Of a stretch of DNA of 64,000 nt, positions 63,570 to 64,000 are shown in pieces. The translations under genes and the position numbers were made by a program. Location of the stretch: NCBI GenBank assembly GCA_014773175.1, contig VXCM01001469.1, positions 186,001 to 250,000 of the forward strand, written 5' to 3'. The notes below the pieces were generated by a model that saw only the letters and a program-made list of their open reading frames with translations, was not told where the DNA came from and did no database searches. Numbering within the stretch: position 1 is the stretch's first letter; each line of letters starts with the position of its first letter. Source of the stretch: Lucifuga dentata. Lineage: Eukaryota > Chordata > Actinopteri > Ophidiiformes > Bythitidae.

Positions 63570-64000
63570 GCCAAGCACAGAACCCTGAGGAACACCAAAC
63601 CTACAGGATAATGAGATGATCTATCATTTAATGAAACAAATTGAGTCCTATTTGCATAAGGTAGGATCTGAACCAAGAGAGTGCCATGTCACAGATTCCC
63701 AGGTAGTCCTCAAGGTGATCAAGCATAATATCACGGTCAATAGTATCAAATGCTGCACTAAGATCAAGGAGGATTACAATAGAGGCAGAGCCAGAATCAG
63801 CAGTAAGAAGCAAGTCATTAACTACTTTGGTCAGGGCAGTTTCAGTGCTGTGAAATGGCCTGTGGAAAGGTTCGAATAGGTTGTTCGAGGTAAGATAATC
63901 TATCAGCCGGTCAGATACTAAACATTCCAGAAGTTTGGAGAGGAAGGGAAGATGTAAGATTGGTCTATAATTATTAAGAACACTTGAATCCAGTGTTGTT
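63570..64000 (-). mobile_element. LINE (non-LTR) reverse transcriptase fragment, cut by the window edge
   Basis: On the minus strand the frames read NNYRPI-like sequence, then HSTETALTKVVNDLL, VILLDLSAAFDTID and MALSWFRSYL. These are the conserved RT block of fish non-LTR elements, whose usual form has FDTIDH. Where the GVPQGS block is expected (about 63575-63600), the plus strand reads CCTGAGGAACACC, its reverse complement. The catalytic YADD region is absent and stops occur, so this is a dead fragment. It continues beyond the window on the 5' side of the element. Confidence 0.8.

Noticed and set aside
1..64000. CRISPR arrays, operons, prokaryotic or phage features
   Set aside because: The sequence is intron-rich vertebrate DNA; short repeats here are microsatellites or transposon arms.

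Overview
This window is vertebrate nuclear DNA, almost certainly from a ray-finned (teleost) fish. Genes are split into many small exons with GT/AG introns. CA/GT and GA/CT microsatellites are dense, and there are fish-type MITEs, a tRNA-derived SINE and LINE reverse-transcriptase debris. The proteins have clear vertebrate orthologues that sit near each other on human 5q15 (RGMB, ERAP2, LNPEP; human linkage recalled, not checked).

Layout. 1-22.9 kb: no gene that I can support; microsatellites, four copies of a TTAA-flanked inverted-repeat MITE family (one isolated copy at 18.2 kb), and a Tc1/mariner-type MITE. 23.48-30.46 kb (+): rgmb, three coding exons, a GPI-anchored BMP co-receptor/neogenin ligand. 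33.10-34.30 kb (-): a compact four-exon gene that I assembled by hand from splice sites. It encodes a 172-residue single-Ig protein with a TCR-alpha-like transmembrane segment, best read as a pre-T-cell-receptor alpha (pT-alpha, ptcra) gene. 37.70-44.69 kb (+): erap2-type ER aminopeptidase, 20 coding exons. 45.63-57.77 kb (+): lnpep (insulin-regulated/oxytocinase aminopeptidase), 22 coding exons. 57.8-64 kb: probable lnpep 3' UTR, a hAT-like element and, at the right edge, a LINE RT fragment on the minus strand.

How they relate. rgmb and ptcra are convergent and meet at a short sequence carrying polyadenylation signals on both strands. ptcra and erap2 are divergent across 3.4 kb that holds an ISRE-like motif, E-boxes and a large foldback element. 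erap2 and lnpep are tandem M1 aminopeptidase paralogues with matching exon phases. Three of the four genes (ptcra, erap2, lnpep) have immune roles in mammals: pre-TCR assembly, MHC-I peptide trimming and cross-presentation.

The most interesting item is the pT-alpha-like gene: none of its exons except the Ig exon would show as an ORF, and its TRAC-like 3' exons with no cytoplasmic tail differ from mammalian pT-alpha. The assembly also has a systematic defect: single N bases flanked by perfect 63-67 bp duplications or lying in homopolymers.
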